From JACCTH01 sp050741915 (GTDB lineage: Bacteria > Actinomycetota > Acidimicrobiia > Spongiisociales > ZC4RG35): 39,301 nucleotides of DNA. The position numbers and the translations under genes were made by a program. Numbering within the stretch: the stretch's first letter is position 1; each line of letters starts with the position of its first letter. The stretch lies in NCBI GenBank assembly GCA_050741915.1, contig JBOGEX010000091.1, forward strand, positions 1-39,301, given 5' to 3'. The notes below the pieces were generated by a model, which had not been told where the DNA came from, searched no databases, and saw only the letters and a list, made by a program, of their open reading frames with translations. Shown here one piece after another: positions 38,385 through 39,301 of the stretch.

Positions 38385-39173
38385 ATGGCAGGGTCAGCTG
38401 CGTTCTTCGACCTCGACAAGACGATCATCGCCCGATCGTCGACTTTGGCGTTTTCGCGTCCCCTCTTTCGAGCCGGCCTGCTCAATCGGCGGGCGCTGCT
38501 CAAAGCGGGCATTGCTCAGGCCTATTACCAAATGTTTGGGGCGGACCATTCACAGCTGGAGAGGATGCGGGCCGAGCTCAGCCAGCTGACCAGGGGCTGG
38601 GACAAGGCCGAGATCGAGCGGTTGGTCGCCGAGACGGTGGCCGAAGTCGTGGAGCCGTTGGTTTTCGCCGAGGCGCTCTCGATCATCGACCAACATCAAA
38701 GGGCCGACCGGCAGGTGGTGGTGATCTCCTCCTCGCCGATCGAGATCGTCGAGCCCCTGTGCCGCTACCTGGGCATCGACAACGTGATCGCCACCCGGCC
38801 GGAGATCGATGAGGACGGCCGCTTCACCGGCAATATCGAGTTCCACGCCTACGGTCCTGGAAAGGCCGAGGCGATGCGGGAGCTGGCGATGGGGGCGGAC
38901 ATCTCGCTCCCCGACTCCTTCGCTTACTCGGATTCGGCCACCGATCTCCCGATGCTGGAGGCAGTGGGCCATCCCGTGGCGGTCAACCCGGACAAGGACC
39001 TGCGAGCTATTGCCCATGCTCGCGATTGGGAGATCCTCGAGTTCGAGAAGCCAGTGGCGCTGCGGGTTCCCCGGCCGAGCCCGGTGGTCTCGGGAGCGGC
39101 GGTCGCCGCCGGGGCGGCCACCGTGGCGGCGGTCTGGGCGATCAAACACCGCCGCAATCGCGACCAAGGCTGA
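38385..39173 (+). CDS. HAD-superfamily SerB-like phosphatase (Rv3661-like)
   Basis: A 262-residue HAD subfamily IB hydrolase. Motif I is AAFFDLDKTII (nucleophile Asp and second Asp), motif II VVVISSSPIEIVEPL, motif III the Lys in GPGKAEAMREL, and motif IV YSDSATDLPMLEAVG, followed by HPVAVNPDKDLRAIA. After the catalytic domain come a polar stretch, a C-terminal hydrophobic helix (SGAAVAAGAATVAAVWAI) and a basic end KHRRNRD, so it is likely membrane-anchored. The closest named families are phosphoserine-phosphatase-like and lysophosphatidic-acid-phosphatase-like HAD-IB enzymes. The substrate is not certain. It diverges from the Tad operon, as Rv3661 does. Confidence 0.9.
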   Translation: MAGSAAFFDLDKTIIARSSTLAFSRPLFRAGLLNRRALLKAGIAQAYYQMFGADHSQLERMRAELSQLTRGWDKAEIERLVAETVAEVVEPLVFAEALSIIDQHQRADRQVVVISSSPIEIVEPLCRYLGIDNVIATRPEIDEDGRFTGNIEFHAYGPGKAEAMRELAMGADISLPDSFAYSDSATDLPMLEAVGHPVAVNPDKDLRAIAHARDWEILEFEKPVALRVPRPSPVVSGAAVAAGAATVAAVWAIKHRRNRDQG

Positions 39174-39301
39174 AAGCGAACCCTGGGACGTAAATAGCCT
39201 TCGCCGCAGCGGCGCGGACCATGACTCGGGACTCGACAAAACGCCTCTGACCAGGGAAGATAGCGCTTGCTGGGTTGCCCTTTGGTCGCAGGAGTCAGAG
39301 C
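39174..39301. other. Terminal intergenic segment
   Basis: No gene is supported. A short dyad CGCCG-CAG-CGGCG (about 39201-39213) follows the HAD stop by about 27 bases and may aid termination, but no T-run follows. A GCAGGAG near the edge could be a ribosome-binding site for a gene beyond the window. Confidence 0.35.

Noticed and set aside
39201..39213. A rho-independent terminator after the HAD gene
   Set aside because: The 5-bp stem is short and no T-run follows, so it is only mentioned as a weak possibility.

Overview
The window is a compact, high-GC bacterial chromosome segment, read here as a deep-branching actinobacterium (Actinomycetota; an Acidimicrobiia-like lineage is a guess). The reasons are GTG/TTG starts with 4-nt start/stop overlaps, a SigR/RsrA pair of the mycothiol type, a DUF2342 zincin, a topoisomerase I with a lysine-rich tail and no zinc fingers, and actinobacterial 'helicase/secretion neighbourhood' Tad genes. 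From memory of the H37Rv annotation, gene order follows M. tuberculosis Rv3596c to Rv3661: clpC, lysS, coaX, panC, DUF2520, folK, folB, folP, folE, ftsH, hpt, tilS, DUF2342, holB, topA, helicase, Tad genes and a SerB-like phosphatase. This is an ancestral housekeeping block with local insertions and losses. It is not a mobile island.

Layout. 1-713: start of a BMP-type nutrient-binding lipoprotein, minus strand, cut by the window edge. 1140-3644: ClpC. 3704-4786: a divergent long-chain polyprenyl diphosphate synthase. 4794-6843: a degenerate GGDEF protein behind lysS. 7043-12710: a tightly overlapping coenzyme A/folate operon (folE, folP, a phosphatase-like protein without its catalytic Cys, folB, a folK fused to a membrane methyltransferase, DUF2520, panC, coaX), transcribed right to left. 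12718-17689: ftsH1, then hpt, tilS, a DUF2342 zincin and a small membrane protein. 17723-18548: sigR-rsrA. 18689-18760: tRNA-Thr(CGT), whose 3' end is overlapped by an antisense PD-(D/E)XK endonuclease gene. 19250-22324: holB, tmk and an MFS exporter. 22396-25259: topA and a small membrane protein. 25245-28255: ispD, a methyltransferase, a histidine phosphatase, a broken LCP gene and a secreted protein. 28307-30034: polX. 30093-34273: a second ftsH and an MrfA/Rv3649-like helicase. 34424-38288: Tad-type pilus/secretion genes. 38385-39173: a HAD phosphatase.

The least explained signal is a family of structured intergenic repeats at 945-1052, 6894-7030 and 34294-34401. Each lies just past the 3' end of a gene. 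Each has two or three direct units starting AAATT(C/T)G at about 30-bp spacing, then two inverted units. The second and third clusters share a 20-bp identical core and the same polarity relative to the upstream gene, although they are 27 kb apart. Other points of interest are the HPPK-methyltransferase fusion, the phosphatase-like folate-operon protein, a GGDEF-like protein that keeps the c-di-GMP inhibitory-site motif, the tRNA-overlapping endonuclease, the decayed LCP gene, and a CpaE-like protein with no P-loop.
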